A stretch of DNA of 64,000 nt from Puffinus mauretanicus. Its lineage: Eukaryota > Chordata > Aves > Procellariiformes > Procellariidae. The stretch spans positions 558,001-622,000 of the forward strand of contig JAJKFH010002178.1 of assembly GCA_023333565.1 (NCBI GenBank), read 5' to 3'. Positions 26,101-39,300 of the stretch are shown in pieces. The translations under genes and the position numbers were made by a program. The notes beneath the pieces were generated by a model, which worked only from the letters and a program-made list of their open reading frames with translations, searched no databases and was not told where the DNA came from. Each line of letters begins with the position of its first letter. Within the stretch, counting starts at the first letter, position 1.

Positions 26101-28267
26101 ATGTAGATCAATAGTCAAGGGAAATTATAAAGGCTTTTTCAAGGACTTTTGAAAAAGTTTTCTCTGGACCTCTGGACTTATGTTATTTCACAACAGCTAC
26201 TTGTAGTACAAGAAGTGGGCCTTCTGTTTTGAAAAAAAATTTAAAAGGAACCCAGTATAAAGAATGCACCATGTTGAAAAATATGTGTTATTTGTACAGC
26301 CCTGTGTTTTGGTTTCTATTCTTTGTTTCGGTTTAAGGGGGTGGAAACTTGTACATTCAGAGACAAAGGGGACTAGATTATAATGGTGCCTTTCATATCT
26401 AGAGCAGTTAGCTGGAGGGCAGCACAAAATGTTTAGTTTAAAAATTATTTTAAATGGCTTTATCTAAAATATATATATTTCTGAATGGACTTCTCTGCTT
26501 TTTCCCATTAAAAAAGATCTTCATGTCATAAGAATCTTTATGAATCTACCTAATCATAAAAGGAGTATATTTCTGTTCCTTTACAGAGAACTTCATAATT
26601 TTTAGCAGACAAGAAAGTAAGTGTTCACTTTGAAGCAGCTGGTTTAACCATTACAATTAAATTTTAAGGTCCCAGTCCAGCATCATTGAATGTAATGGAG
26701 TTTGGAAATTTACTTCAGAGCAGAAAGACACAAGCTGAGAAACTTAAAAGGCCCATTCTTTCAACATTAATAGTTTATGTCTGTTTTACAGAGTTAAAAG
26801 CTGGAGATGATCAGATCAGATAGTCTGATCTCCTGGAAATCTGTCCATGTAAAAGCTGTCCAGGTAGCACTATTAACATACACCTTCTGTACCACGTTAT
26901 TTCCTCTAACATTCAGACATTCATACTATTGGAGCAGAAGACATCCTTTCCTCACACATTCAGATTTGGAATGAGGAATGTAGGATACAGACATGAAATT
27001 GGGAGTGAACGGCTCTGACTAATAGAAAGAACTCAGGCTCTGTTCTCATCTAATGCTTGCAAGTGTGCTCAGGCTTCATACTAAGAGCCAAATTAAATAG
27101 GTCAGTATCTCACTGAGCAATCATTAAAGTATCTTGCTAATTAGTAAGCAGGGAGTCTTCAGATTCTAAATTTTACATTATTCTATCGAGTATCTCCATG
27201 CAGACTTTTAATAATAATTCTGCAGTTCATGCCCCTTCACTTGGAACACCAGGTGGATGTCCTGGATATTTTTATGTGCGTTATACAGGTTGTATCTCTT
27301 TTTCTTTTTTATTTCCCACACGGAGTTGATATATACAATATTAAAAACTGTTCATGTTCTCAATATATTCAGAATTTTAATGAATAAAAGATAAATTCCA
27401 GATGATGCTGTAAAACTATGCAGGTATTTCCAAAGAGGGAAGGGGCTTCCCAGTTTGTTTCCTGGTAAATTAAGCAGACTTTTTCAAAACTTCCCAGAAG
27501 TACTATTTACCAAAAGAAATACCATCTTGCTTTGTTTCCTTTAATTTCTGCAGAGTCAAGTTTGAAGACCTTCAGTTTCTTCCTGGACAAATCTGCTCCC
27601 ACAGCAAATGTGGCAAAACTTTCATGAAAAATTGAAGCCTGCAACTATCAGATAGCTCAGCCTTGATAAGCTGAGGAGTAAGATGAATGCTCCCTTCTTC
27701 TGTTCACTTGTAATTTTAAATACTTGCATACAGTTTGAATATGTCTGAATGCATTTCTCACCACAAAGTGAGCAATCTTCACTTGTTTCTACTAACCATT
27801 AACCAGTGAATTTTGAAAATGATCACACTGCTAGAGGATGTGACTAAACAGTATGGTAGGTAACCCATTTTGGCCTCGAGGATGTGTTTGAGTCTGCTCT
27901 TGAAAAACAGTACATGCGTGTTGAAATATACAATAAGATACATGGTCTAGAGTAAATGGCAGATCAGTGTCCCTACAGAAAAACAGCACAGCAGAGGATC
28001 TTCAAGGACTCTGAAGAAATGCTTCTTGGGTAAATGATATGTGCTGGTGTTTTCCAAGTGGGAACATCCCATCTCCTAAATTCACATTCTCATTTAGCCT
28101 GATTCAGGTTCAGAGTATGGACTTTGCATTAAAACATGTGCTAAGTAGATCTTCTCAGACTCTGCCATATTGCTTTTGGTCTTCTGGAACAGCACTTCTA
28201 AGAATCCCATTACAAAAGAGAAATTGTAACCTAGTTGGGTAAATAAGGAACAAATAAAAGACTATCC
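23185..28267. other. Non-coding sequence, no gene seen
   Basis: ORFs are all short, the longest being 117 codons at 24321-24674, with no recognisable domain. There are two small hairpins. One has arms CTGTGATG and CATCACAG (24840-24847 and 24864-24871). The other has arms AGATCAGA and TCTGATCT (26813-26820 and 26824-26831). The second sits in sequence (about 26800-26890) that loosely recalls an old reptile-bird interspersed repeat containing AGTCTGATCTCCTG, but I cannot support a family call. Confidence 0.6.
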
Positions 28268-28345
28268 ATATATTGTAGTTCCTGTTTCAGGACTTGAGGT
28301 AAAATTTTCATTATATTGCAGTTCCTGTTCCAGGACTATTTTTTC
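28268..28345. repeat. Two-unit tandem duplication, 43-bp period
   Basis: ATATTGTAGTTCCTGTTTCA and, 43 bp downstream, ATATTGCAGTTCCTGTTCCA are followed by a shared AGGACT. The two copies begin near 28270 and 28313. Only the first half of each unit is well conserved. Confidence 0.75.
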
Positions 28346-31260
28346 ATTTTAAGTTAGACAATCACTGAGTAAGAAACTCCACAAACCACCTCAGGAGCAG
28401 ACATTGGTTAAGTTTTACTGCTTTTTTTTTCCAGAGAATGCTCTAAACTCCGGTTGCACAGCCATTTCTTCTTGTACTTCCATTCTGGCTGAATTAATTT
28501 TACATTCCTTGCTGCAAAATGTGCACAAGGCTAGAGGAGACTTTCTCTACCCTCCTTCCAACCTGTTTTAGAAGTGTTGGGTAAGGGATTCTTTCAAAAG
28601 GATGTGGGTTTAAACTCCATTATCTTCAGATTAAAACTATGCCTGGATACACGCTCTGGCCCCGATGTTACTACCTGAAAGGTGAGAACCACAACTCCTC
28701 TAGCAATCATTACTCAAAAGAAATAAATTCTCCCTTCCAAGTGAAAAATCATGGAAGTTCTGGATCCTGAACAGATGGAGGAGTTACTTGCAATCTTTTG
28801 GCAGGTACCTTGAGCTTGGAAAATTGGTGGAATTATAGACATACTTTTATGTTTAGTTTTCATATTAGCTAAGCTGTTGCTTTCATTCAGCATGTAGGGA
28901 AACCAGTCTGAGGTGCCTGCCTCATTCTGTGGATTCTGGGGGGAGTTAATAGAAGTCACGTCACTGACTCAGTCCACAGTGGGAGTGAGTGACTCAGTGG
29001 GAGTCAGAAACTGCACACGCTTTTTCTCCTCTTCTCAGACATATTACCTTTAAAAAACTGAGGCACTTTTAAAATTGGCACCCGTAGGGCAAAACTTTCT
29101 TAAAGATGCAGCTGTTTCCACAGGTATAGATGCATTTCATATGAGAAGAAGCCTTGAGGAGTCTAAAGCTTGGCAAATGTCTTGTCCCAATTGAGTTTGA
29201 TTTTTATTTCATTTTTCTCTGAATTTTGGTGGGTGCAATTTTCATACTTCTCATTCCTAACTTAAAAAAAAAAAAAAAAAGTCAAATTTTGCATTAGACA
29301 GCATCACATACTCATAACGTGTGACTAAAAGACGTGGATGCCAAATAGAGATACGGATCTTTCTGAGATGCTAAAAGAAGGTAGTTTCCTCATTCTTCTT
29401 CATGCTCTCCTCTTGCCCCCAGAGACTGTATTATTAATGGGAGCAGTTCCCCTATGTAGTTGCTGTTGCACAGTGTACAGCACAATAACTACTGTTCATC
29501 AGGATACAGATCTGAGATGATACCTTATTTTTCATTGGTATTTCTATTTTTTTTTACTTTTAGCTTTCATAGTGTTTCTTAAACAGAACACTTAAACACT
29601 TCTTAAACACTCCTCAAGTGGAGCCTTTGAACCCCAAAGAACACATAGAATTCAAAATTCATTTAGAAAACATTACTTGCTTTTCGTATTACATGTATAC
29701 AGACAATTTTTTGTAATTACTGACCTCTAAAAGAGATGACTTTCTGTGTCTACGGAAAGAAGCAGGTTCTGTCTCTAGTTGTTTCCTATCTGAGTCACCT
29801 TGGTTAATCAAAGCACTTGGTCTCTTGAATCCCATCAAATCTGAGGATTACTTCAGTAAACAATATATAGTACAGCAAATATTCAGTATATGTTCTACAG
29901 CACTGCTGGGACCTATATTAAAATTCAAGTATACCGAATAGTCCTTTAGATTCCACATCATCTGTGGATCTTGTTTGTAAAAACAAGATGTCCTAATAAC
30001 ACTGAGTGAAAATACTTATTACTTTTATCAAAATCAGAGTGTTTCTAAAATGCTTCAGGAATAAACCCTATAGTTGGGTATCTTTCTGGGTGCTTTAAAA
30101 AACTCTACAGGATGGAAAGAAACATTGGCACAGGTGGCTGGAAAAAGATGACTATGGCTGTCAAAGATGAGTTTGTAGTTCAAATGGGATTATATTTAGT
30201 TTTAGTTCTGACTGTCTTATGATAGCTATAAAGTCAATATTGGCACAACATGCAGACTTGAAAACTAGTGTGAGCTCATGTGTAGCTAAAGAACCATTAA
30301 AATATTCTCAATTAAAGTGAATGACTCCTGTTCCCCTGTGAATTTCAGTGGGATTTTGGGAACTTACTGAATAAATCTACTAACCACTCAAACAAAACGG
30401 AGTTATATTACTAAGAGTTGAATATGAAAAACAGATACCTATAGAAAAATGGAATGTTCATGTTCCAACTAAAAGCAGAAAACATGATGTCTGCCAGTAA
30501 CTGAATACAAGTAGACATCTTTATAGGTTTTTTTTTTTTTTTTTTTTTTTTCCAAAAACAAGCACACACATCCATAAACATTAACCTGATTTTCTCTCTC
30601 TTGCTACTCTACTAATTCCATTAGAAAACAGAGGTTTCTTTGGTGTCTAATGAGTACAAAACCTACACCCAATCATTTCATAAATGCACCTCTTTTTTAA
30701 TCATCTTTGCTGTAACTAGCTTCTAAAAGTCATCTTCAACCCTCCAGTAGCCACAGAAACCCCAGATTCTATTCTGGAAGTTTTTATATAATGAGAAGAT
30801 TCAGTATTACACCTAACCCTCTGTCATGCAGTATTGCCAAGCTAGGAAAACCAGCTCATTCTTTTTATTTCACCTAATGAAACATGATCAATTTTCTTGT
30901 GTTCACTTATGGTCCCAAGTTTGTTTCTTCTCTTTAATTATAACCTTTATAAGGCAGTGAAGAAACTCATCAGATCTGAAGGATACTTTTACAATGAAAT
31001 ACAATTCTTTTTAAAAAACAGAAGGATGAAAATTAGCTGAAGACAAGCTACTATCACAGAATCAGTAGTTATGCATTAGAGAGCATTTGTCCTCTACATT
31101 TATTTTTCACTCATGAATGACTGCATCCTGATAAAGGAATTAACATAATTTATATCAATCATTTGCTGCTGTGGTGTGTGAATAAAATAATACTTACCCT
31201 AATATTTTTTTTTAAGTTTCAATAAATGCTTTTTTATCAGTTATATAAAATATATAGCTA
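28346..31260. other. Non-coding sequence with homopolymer runs
   Basis: No ORF above about 81 codons is present. The stretch holds the CRE/AP-1-like cluster at 28956-28997 (listed separately), an A run of about 17 at 29264-29280 and a T run of about 24 at 30528-30551. The homopolymers could be poly(A) relics of retroposition, but no retroposed body was recognised beside them. Confidence 0.6.
28956..28997. promoter_or_regulatory. Clustered CRE-like and AP-1-like motifs
   Basis: TCACGTCA (reverse complement TGACGTGA, a CRE/ATF variant) lies at about 28956-28963. Two exact TGACTCAG words follow at 28965-28972 and 28990-28997. TGACTCA is the consensus for Jun/Fos-type bZIP dimers. The surrounding GTGGGAGT word is also repeated. 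Three bZIP-type words within 42 bp suggest an enhancer element, but this is motif evidence only. Confidence 0.35.
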
Positions 31261-31261
31261 A

Positions 31262-31312
31262 TAAATACACACACACACACACACACACAAAAATATATAT
31301 ATATAAAAAAAC
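31262..31312. repeat. CA and TA dinucleotide microsatellite
   Basis: A run of about 11 CA units (31267-31289) passes into A-rich sequence and an alternating TA run (about 31294-31305), then poly(A). It directly precedes the CR1 copy at 31321. Confidence 0.9.
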
Positions 31313-31320
31313 CCCACCAT

Positions 31321-31732
31321 AGCTGAGGGAACTGGGATTGTTTAGCCTGGAGAAAAGGAGGCTCAGGGGAGACCTTATCAGTCTCTACAACTATCTGAAA
31401 GGAGGTTGTAGCGAGGTGGATGTCGGTCTCTTCTCACAAGTAACAAGCAATAAAACAAGACAAAATGGTGTCAAGTTGTACCAAGGGAGGTTTAGATTGG
31501 ATATTAGGAAAAATTTCTTCACCAAAAGGGTTGTCAAGCATTGGAACAGGCTGCCCAGGGAAGTAGTTGAGTCACCATCCCTGGAGGTATTTAAGACATG
31601 TAGATGTGGTGCCTAGGGACATAGTTTAGTGATGGATTTGGCACTGCTAGGAGGTTAATGGTTGGACTTGTTGATAGTAAAGGTCTTTTCCAACCTAAAC
31701 AATTCTATGATTCAATGATTCTATGATTCTAT
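31321..31732 (+). mobile_element. CR1 LINE, 5'-truncated 3' end
   Basis: This copy aligns by eye with the distal part of the CR1 at 13004, beginning at the same GCTGAGGGAACTGGG block. An open frame at 31338-31616 encodes the last part of ORF2, including [18 protein letters not shown] and [19 protein letters not shown] residues. This part is intact here, whereas the 13004 copy is frameshifted. The 3' end has GGTCTTTTCCAACCT and a tail of about four ATTCTATG-type octamers, one degenerate. It is heavily 5'-truncated and not mobile by itself. Confidence 0.95.
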
Positions 31733-32639
31733 ATCAGTTATATACATGGTCAGGGGAAAGAAGTATTCTGTACGCTCAGTAATTATTTGGAACACCTTCT
31801 TATCTGTCTATACTGAAATAGCCTCAACTTGTCCCCCTCGTTTGTTACGATTGTTTTGATTCATTTCTGATTCTTGATAGATTATTCCTAAAATTCACTA
31901 GCCAGAGCTTTAGAAAAGACCACAGGATTTCCAGGAGTTAACGGGGTGAACTTGGTCAATTCCTCGGCCAAACAGATTCATTTGATTTGTCTTTTTCAGT
32001 GACCTTTTGACTTACAGTCATCTGCATTCTGTTCATGCTTTATTTAATTTTCTTTTACTGGAGAGCACTTCGGAATGTTTGTCATGAAAAGAGCTACATA
32101 AATATTAATGTATTGATAGTGTTATGGCTTTTCAAGCTTATTTTTCATTTCACGGGTTTTAAGAGCTACAAAATTTACTGACTATACAGAAAATATAGTA
32201 TAATGGACTTTTCTGAAATGCCCTGAATGAGATAAAATATATGAATTATTAATCCCATGGAAGTCAGTGCTGTCTTGCTTATAGACAAAATTTTCGGTGC
32301 AATCCGAGATTTTTTTTTTTACTCTGTAAAGTTTGTGATGAATACACTTTATGCCTCTAGTTTGTAAGTAAGCATATGTTCCTAATTACATCCTAAAAAT
32401 AGTGATATGAATTCATTTTATGTGCACGGTGTTGTCATCAGGATGCACTTTGAACCTTCAAAAACTACAGGGAACATGGAGGGAGACATTTATATGGGAC
32501 TGTGTTTCCTACAGGCAGTGCTAGCAGGCACCCTCCACCATAGAAGGGCAGCTTCAGACTCTGAATGAGCCAAGGGGAGCATGCTTTAGGGATGTCTTGA
32601 CTCAGTTTATCCTCCACTCTTTTTTCCCATGATTCCCTG

Positions 32640-32671
<32 letters not shown>

Positions 32672-35600
32672 CAGTGGATATTCTGCCATCTGGGCTCAAC
32701 AGCTAAGTTATAAGCTGTGAGGCTCATTTATCACACCATGGGAGGGAAGCCGTCAGAATCTGTAAATCTGCAGCAGAGCATCTAATACAGACTAATGAAA
32801 ACAAATGGAGCTCAAGGTAAAGGCTACTCTCAAATCTTAACTCATCCAGCTGTTTTCAAAATCACGACTGTTTAAGCCTCCTGAATCTTAGATAGCCTTT
32901 ACAATGTAGTGGCCAGATTCAGCTGAACCAGATGGAGAATGCATCAAGCTTGGACTGTTGCCCTTACTTCTGATTTGCACCAGTTGTCGAGTTAGTATGA
33001 GCTAAATATGAGCTAGTATGAGATAAGTTTTCCTATTAAAAACAAAACTCTAAACATTAATGTTCCATGCTGAAGAAAGGCCTGGAAGGTGTTGAATGAC
33101 TTTTTTTTTCCAGAGGTTCAGCTGCAGTCAATTATATCTACCTTCTCATATCTCAGTGTCTCTTGTTTCTTCACCCCTGCTCACTGCCCTGCTGCATCAT
33201 GGAACATCTTTCAGGAATGCTGTTCCCCTACAAGCCCTGGTTTCCCTTCCTGTGTTTGTATGACTGACTAAGGCATAAGATACCTAGGATGTTTATGCAT
33301 GCTTCTGCAGCTACAGAAGCAACAGACCCATACATAATATTCTTCCCTACCCACCTTTACTCAAAACCATAGGTAATTCTTACTGCAAACCAATGTCAAC
33401 CCTCAAACTAGGTAAAACTTGAGCAGTCAAGTACTAAGAAGGCTGTATCTGAAGACAGTCTGCAGCTGTATAACCTGCACTATATGATCCATCATCACAG
33501 CTTGTATTTGTTGACCTTCGGAACATAGAGCAAGATTCATCTACTAACTCAAGTGATTGCCAAAGTGATACTGAGATGTGTGAGATCGCAAGTATCTATT
33601 TATATTTTATTCTCTAACCATTCTCTCAGAATTTGTTAGATAAGTGCATTTTAGAAATCAATCAATAAATAAATATCTCAAACTCACTTCAAGGGCAGAA
33701 TGTGTACACCCCTCTGAGTCATTGTAATGGTAATATTACACATAACCTAAGACGAATGGCGAGAAGTAGTACAACAGGATGGGAAGGCTAGGAAGCAGAA
33801 CTGTACAGTTACTTCTTTACTTTTCTCATTTTTTTTAAACCAAAAAATACTACAAGAAAAACAATAAAACTGGAAGACTCTGTGGGTATTTTGTGCATTT
33901 AAAATACATAACATCTTTATTTTTAAGCTTACACAGAATGATGTAGCTGGGTGTGACAATGAACTCTATCTTGTTTTTTTCCACTGTTATGCTGTTTTTC
34001 TTGTTATCATGTCCAAAGCTGGAAGGCTGTTACAGCCTGGCTTTCAAAGCTTCCTTTTATCATGACAGGATTTTTATTCTTTCTAGCAGAAAAACTGGAC
34101 AGCTGTTTAAGTTGTTGAACTATTGTGTTCCATGCTTTTTGTCTGAAGATTTTTTATGGAAAAAAAAAAGAAAAAACAAGCCACAACTCAAACTATTCAG
34201 CTTTAATTTATAGGTGTTTTGACTACATTTAGAGCATGTGCAAGAGATTACAGGTGATGATCAGCACTATACTTGTTTTCTAATACACTTTAAAAATTTC
34301 AGTGGGTTATTTTTTTTTGTTGGGGGTTTTCCCCACTGAATTACTAGAGGATTAATGGAATATACAGTTTGTGGTGAGAAATAAACAATAGATACCTGGC
34401 TACAGAGAAGTGTACTTTTTTTTGTATGAGAGCTGTAAGAAGCATCACCTTTCAATCTCACTTCTTCCTTCCACAGCAGACAGGAAATATGAAGAAAAAT
34501 GTTGGTACTTTGCCTTACAAGAGGTGTATTTTTAGCAATCTCACACAAGCCACAAACACCTAGTCCAGAGTGTGAAGTGCTATGTGGGTTAATTTGGTAT
34601 CTACCCTCCAAATTAAAGATGAGAAACAGATCACTTAAATACCCTGGATCTGTCCCATGGTGCTGTAGCATATTCTCAGAAATCCCTGTTTAAAGACAAT
34701 AATACAACTTTTTACTGTGAAGTTGTTTTCAGGGTGTACATCTTGGTTTCTTTTCCGTTTTTTATGTCGGCATTCAGAAAATTCATAATGTCTGCTGAAG
34801 CTGATCAAGGCAGGACTTTGCTGAGTAAAACAGATGACCTTTATATCTCTCATTTTTCTGCCAGATTTTTATGAACTTTTTAATTGATATTATTAACAGA
34901 CTTTTTATTGAAGTTAGTTGCTAAGTTATGATGACATTTTTATCCTTTCTCATTGAACTTTCTCTAGGAATATAGTTCAAGTTGTTACATTAGTATTTCA
35001 GTGGCTTGCTTGCCACATGTATTAATTTCCTCTCATTGTCCTAAGAATTGGTAAGCTCCAGTATGCTCACTCCGTGACCTGGCAGGAAAGTCCATGCAGC
35101 TCTTTTTCTCAAAATCAAAATCAACTTGTTCCTTTTTATATTTTGGAAAAGAAGAAAACATTATGCCATGTATTAGAAATGAAAATATTTCCCCATCAAC
35201 TGAAGCAGTGTATACAGAGGTAATGAATATGCATCACCAATCTGATGACACTTTAAAAAAAAAAGTGAAAAGTGACCTTTAACAATATTAATACTAGACG
35301 AGCTGTGCAAGGCCCTGGTTAGACCTCAGATATAAAACTTTACAAAATTCAGTAGAAGGAAAGGTGACTTCAACCTCATCTGTGTTCAAGTGGAGATACA
35401 TCACATGAATAGAGATAGCCCTACAAATTGAGATAAAACAAGTATGGTATGTTTCAAACTAGTAAAAAACAGACCGAATGAATATGAATACCGGCCCATC
35501 AGAGAGACGTGAACAAAAATCATATTTAAGCCAAAGCATGCAGCTGGAATGAGATCTAATGGGTTTAAGCTGATTATGAACATATTTTGGCTGAGAACTT

Positions 35601-36179
35601 GGAGGCTTTGAACCATCATAGCAATAAAGTCTAGAAAGCTTTGAAACAGGGGTAATTGCAGGGAGAAAATGGGAAGCTGATGTAGTTCATCAGGGGAACT
35701 GCATGGTGATACCTCTGCATGGTGCAGGAGGCAGATGGCCTCCACCACCCGGAACGTCTCCTCAGGTCTTGTGTTCCCTCATCACACACGTGCAGATCCA
35801 GTAGGCTAATTGCAGAGAAAAGGAAAATTGGCAGTTATTACTGGAGATATAGTGAGAGGGAAAGAGCCGTGGAGGAGGTCATTCCCATCTGTGTATTAAT
35901 TTAATTATACTGAAGAATTCAAGAGTGATTTTGTACAGCAGGGCATTAGATTAAGTGAATAATAATCTGGTAAGCTCCATACCTAGAGAGCAGACTGGAG
36001 GCGGAGGATCTTTCATGAGGAGCAAGTCTCACATTGAAAAAAAAATTTTTTAAGTGCCACCTTTTTGTTGAACAAAGTGCTGTCTTTCTATTCTCAAAAT
36101 TAGAGATGACATAGAAGTTTTGAAGTGATTCGCCCATGTATTTCAGTGATCACACTTTCCACAAATAACCTCTCTAATA
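31733..36179. other. Non-coding sequence, no gene seen
   Basis: The longest ORFs are 134 codons (34267-34671, -) and 115 codons (35401-35748, -). Neither shows a domain or a credible composition. A pyrimidine run of TTTTC units passing into poly(T) lies at 32638-32673. A three-unit degenerate repeat of AGTATGAGCT-type words lies at 32992-33026. No transposon was recognised. Confidence 0.6.
32638..32673. repeat. TTTTC/poly(T) pyrimidine tract
   Basis: Several TTTTC units grade into an uninterrupted T run that ends in CAG. It may be a degraded reverse-strand poly(A) tail or a simple repeat. Although it ends like a splice acceptor, nothing exon-like follows. Confidence 0.7.
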
Positions 36180-36345
36180 GTGCCAGGGCGATTACGCCCC
36201 AGCCCTGGGCTGTGGCATTTCGCTCAGCCCGTGGGGTACTCCGTTCCTGCCTGAAGTGGTGGAGCTGAGAGGCTGCACTGGGACATCCAACAACAGCACC
36301 AAGCAGAGCTGCCAGGCCAGTGCCTCAGATCAGGGGTTTTAGGTA
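36180..36345. other. Small GC-rich, CpG-containing patch
   Basis: About 165 bp are far richer in G and C than the flanks and keep several CpG dinucleotides (in GGCGATTACGCCCC, TTCGCTC, CCCGTGG and TCCGTTCC). These are otherwise rare here outside the LTRs. It contains a near-palindrome around AGCCCTGGGCT at about 36201-36211. No ORF or repeat family was recognised. It may be a remnant of a GC-rich mobile element or a short unmethylated regulatory patch. Confidence 0.35.
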
Positions 36346-39300
36346 AGGAAGGGCTATATGACCCCTGTGGCAGAGGGATGGGTGAACAGAAAATGCCTCT
36401 CCAGCCTTGCAGGTTTCTGTGGGTTGCTTGGTGTTGGAGGGCAAAGGGGGAGAGAAGAAATGGTACTGAGATGAAAAGCTCACAGCTAGGCTATGGAGAG
36501 TGCCAGGTTTCAGGGTGACTGGTTTCATATATCCCAAAGCACAGAAAACTGGATGTGGGTCTTGGTTTAGTTTTTGACCATGCAATACAGAAGTTTTTGT
36601 ATATTCTTAGATATGACATTGGGAAAAAATGACTGCAGAAGGTGTTGTGGTGTTGGCATCTTTCAAAGTTGCGGGTGAATAAATGCAAATTCATTTGTCT
36701 CTGAAAAGAAAAGAGAGGCATTATGTGTATTACAGGCTGAATGGCTTGAATAGCGTGGAATCTCCGGCTACAGCTTTAGGAGATTTTCAGACAGATTTCA
36801 AAATATACTTGCAGGATGTTTAATACTAACAGAATACCTATAAGAATCATATGCTTTCTCTGCAGTCTGTTTCATCTTGATTTCTAATTCAAGAGGGCTG
36901 ATCCCAAATTTCCTTATTTGGCCAAAACTCTGATGTCCTTATTACAAGATTTGTCTGAATAAGGTTGAATTGGTTCAAGGGCTACATGTTTAGCTTTAGT
37001 AAAAATAAAAGGTCGGGGATCTAATCTGTAAAGTTTGTGCCCAGAAGCTTGAAAATTTAGTATGAAAAAGCTATTTTTCTCCTAAGGTCCAACTTGGAAG
37101 GGTAGTAAGTCACTGCATTTGGACTTCCATATAATTTTGTTGTGCTTAGTTAGTACTCCTGTATAACCTAACAGAAACAAACGCAGTACACTCTAAGGTC
37201 TTCTACAGAGTTCTATTGATGAATGAATGTTCTTTCATATTTTTGTGTTCAGCAGTTTGCAAACATTTAGCAGCAATTCATATTGGACAACATCCTAGAA
37301 AGTGATAGGTATAGTATCTACAAAGAAGGAAAATTTATTTGAAGACTGTTTCTCTAAGCTGTTTTCCCAGTCATTTTTTTGTGGTCATTTCTCACCACAG
37401 TTGAGAAAACTGGTGAAGCCTAGTTTCTCAACAGATTCAGGTTCTTGCTTTCCATGGTGCTGCTGACTCCTTGCACTACTGCCCATTCTGGTCTTCTTGT
37501 CACAGCTGTCTTTAACTCAGTTCCAGTAGCATTAGGTTCAGCCCAGTTGACTTTCTTCTCTTCTACTTTTATTAATCATCTTGATGAGAAACACTGTTGA
37601 TGAAGGAAGACCTAAAAAGACTGCATGCAATGTTAAAATAGGTTTTAATTGGCAGTCTTTTCTGGATCACTCAACATACATTACCTTTTTAAAGAAATGG
37701 TGTGAAATCTTCACATTCTGACCTTCTTCACAAATTCTGAACTGTACAGACAACAGTTTCAACCTCATTTGGACTGCTGGAGGGCAGTGGTCCAAATTTG
37801 GTTGTGGGAAATGTGACTTTGGGGGGTAAGAGAGAATAGCAGGAGGAAGAAATTAAGTTGGGTAATAAACAAAAAGCTGAAAGGCTGGAGAAGAGGAATA
37901 GGATAGCAAATTGAGGACCAGGAAAAAAGAAAAGAGGGTAGGGGAGAAAGTCCATAGGCAGAGCCATTGACGGGAGACTGTACTGATGACAAAAGGTAGC
38001 GAAAACCCATCAGTTGTAAGTAGTGGTGGATTTGACTTAATTTTTCTGCTGTGCCCTTGATCATTTATCGTGAAAATTGCTTTGTAGAAAGAAACAGGAA
38101 AATACTGAGTCCTCTTATCATTTACCTACATGAATTCTGCCAAACTCCAATTATTGTCCCCTCTAGGGAAGGGAGTGCAAAAATGTAGCCTGGTGCCTTA
38201 ACACTTAAAGGGGTTTTTTTCCCCTTGAGAGGGGTGAATAATTGTTGTGAGATTGAAGCTTTGCCTGAAATGTAAGATTATGCTGGAAACACTTTGCTCA
38301 GAATTCTTTCAGGCATCTGTGAACAGTCTGCACTATACACCCCAATCATTTTGTCTTTCTTCCAAAAATATTACTTTTTTTTTTTTTTTCCAAAACATTA
38401 GTTAGTTAACCTGTTCTTGCAGAATAGGCTTATGATTACTATAAGCTCTGACTTGGAGTTATCATCAGCCATTACTTAAAAAGATGCCTACAGCTTGAAC
38501 ATCTTCATTGCATTAGAAAAGGCACTTCAGAATTTCAAGTTGACACCCTACTTTTGGTGTCAGCTGGTTTTCTCTGTGCATAAGAGGGAGTGGGATTGAG
38601 GGTCTGCCCAAAAAGTATAAGAAAAGATGCCACCAGCAAATTGTGGGCATACTTGAGTCTACAATGATGAGAGCTGGATAATCATTGAGTTCCTGGTAGA
38701 GAGAAGTATAGAATGCTATTTTCTCAAACACCTGGTTTTGCCCACCATAATACTTACTCTCTCTGAAGGGGAGTGAGCAGGGCTCACCAGTGGTTCACGT
38801 TTCATTGACATTACCAATATTGACCTTGTTCTTGACCATAGAAACAGGGTTTTACCTCAATCCCTGTAAATTATTGCATTAGTAGTGAAAGGTTAGACCT
38901 TTTTTTCAGGAAAGTGTTCCTTTTAAGTAGGTTCACATAGTGCTCAAGTGCTGTCCTTATTAAAATCTGAATATGGCGGAGAGTTGTGGGGACAGAGCAT
39001 GATGAGGAGTTCTGAGTTTTGGAGATACTCATAAAAAACTCTGAGAAACCACTTGACATTAGCTGAATTTCAGTCTACATGAAAATACTAGATCATGTGG
39101 CACTCTCAAATGTGAATAGTAAAATCTGCTCTGTTTTTTGGGTAGAGCTTTTTGTATTGCACTTCCTTGAAAGACAGCACAAAAACGTAGCCGTAGTGTC
39201 TACCGCAGTGTCTACCCTTGATTGAGCTGGACCACGTAAAGCACTCCTGATGTGGTGCAAAGACTTTTAGGATTGAGGCCAAGATAATTACATGGTGTAA

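Noticed and set aside
26800..26890. Possible old reptile-bird interspersed repeat
   Set aside because: Only about 15 bases resemble the remembered family, which is too little for a family call.
30528..30551. T run as the poly(A) tail of a reverse-strand processed pseudogene
   Set aside because: No retroposed gene body or target duplication is recognisable beside it.
31055..31070. ATCACAGAATCAG as a reverse CR1 tail
   Set aside because: The match is only 13 bases with no CR1 body next to it.
34267..34671. 134-codon ORF on the - strand
   Set aside because: Translation shows no known family and no splice or start context. It is treated as chance.
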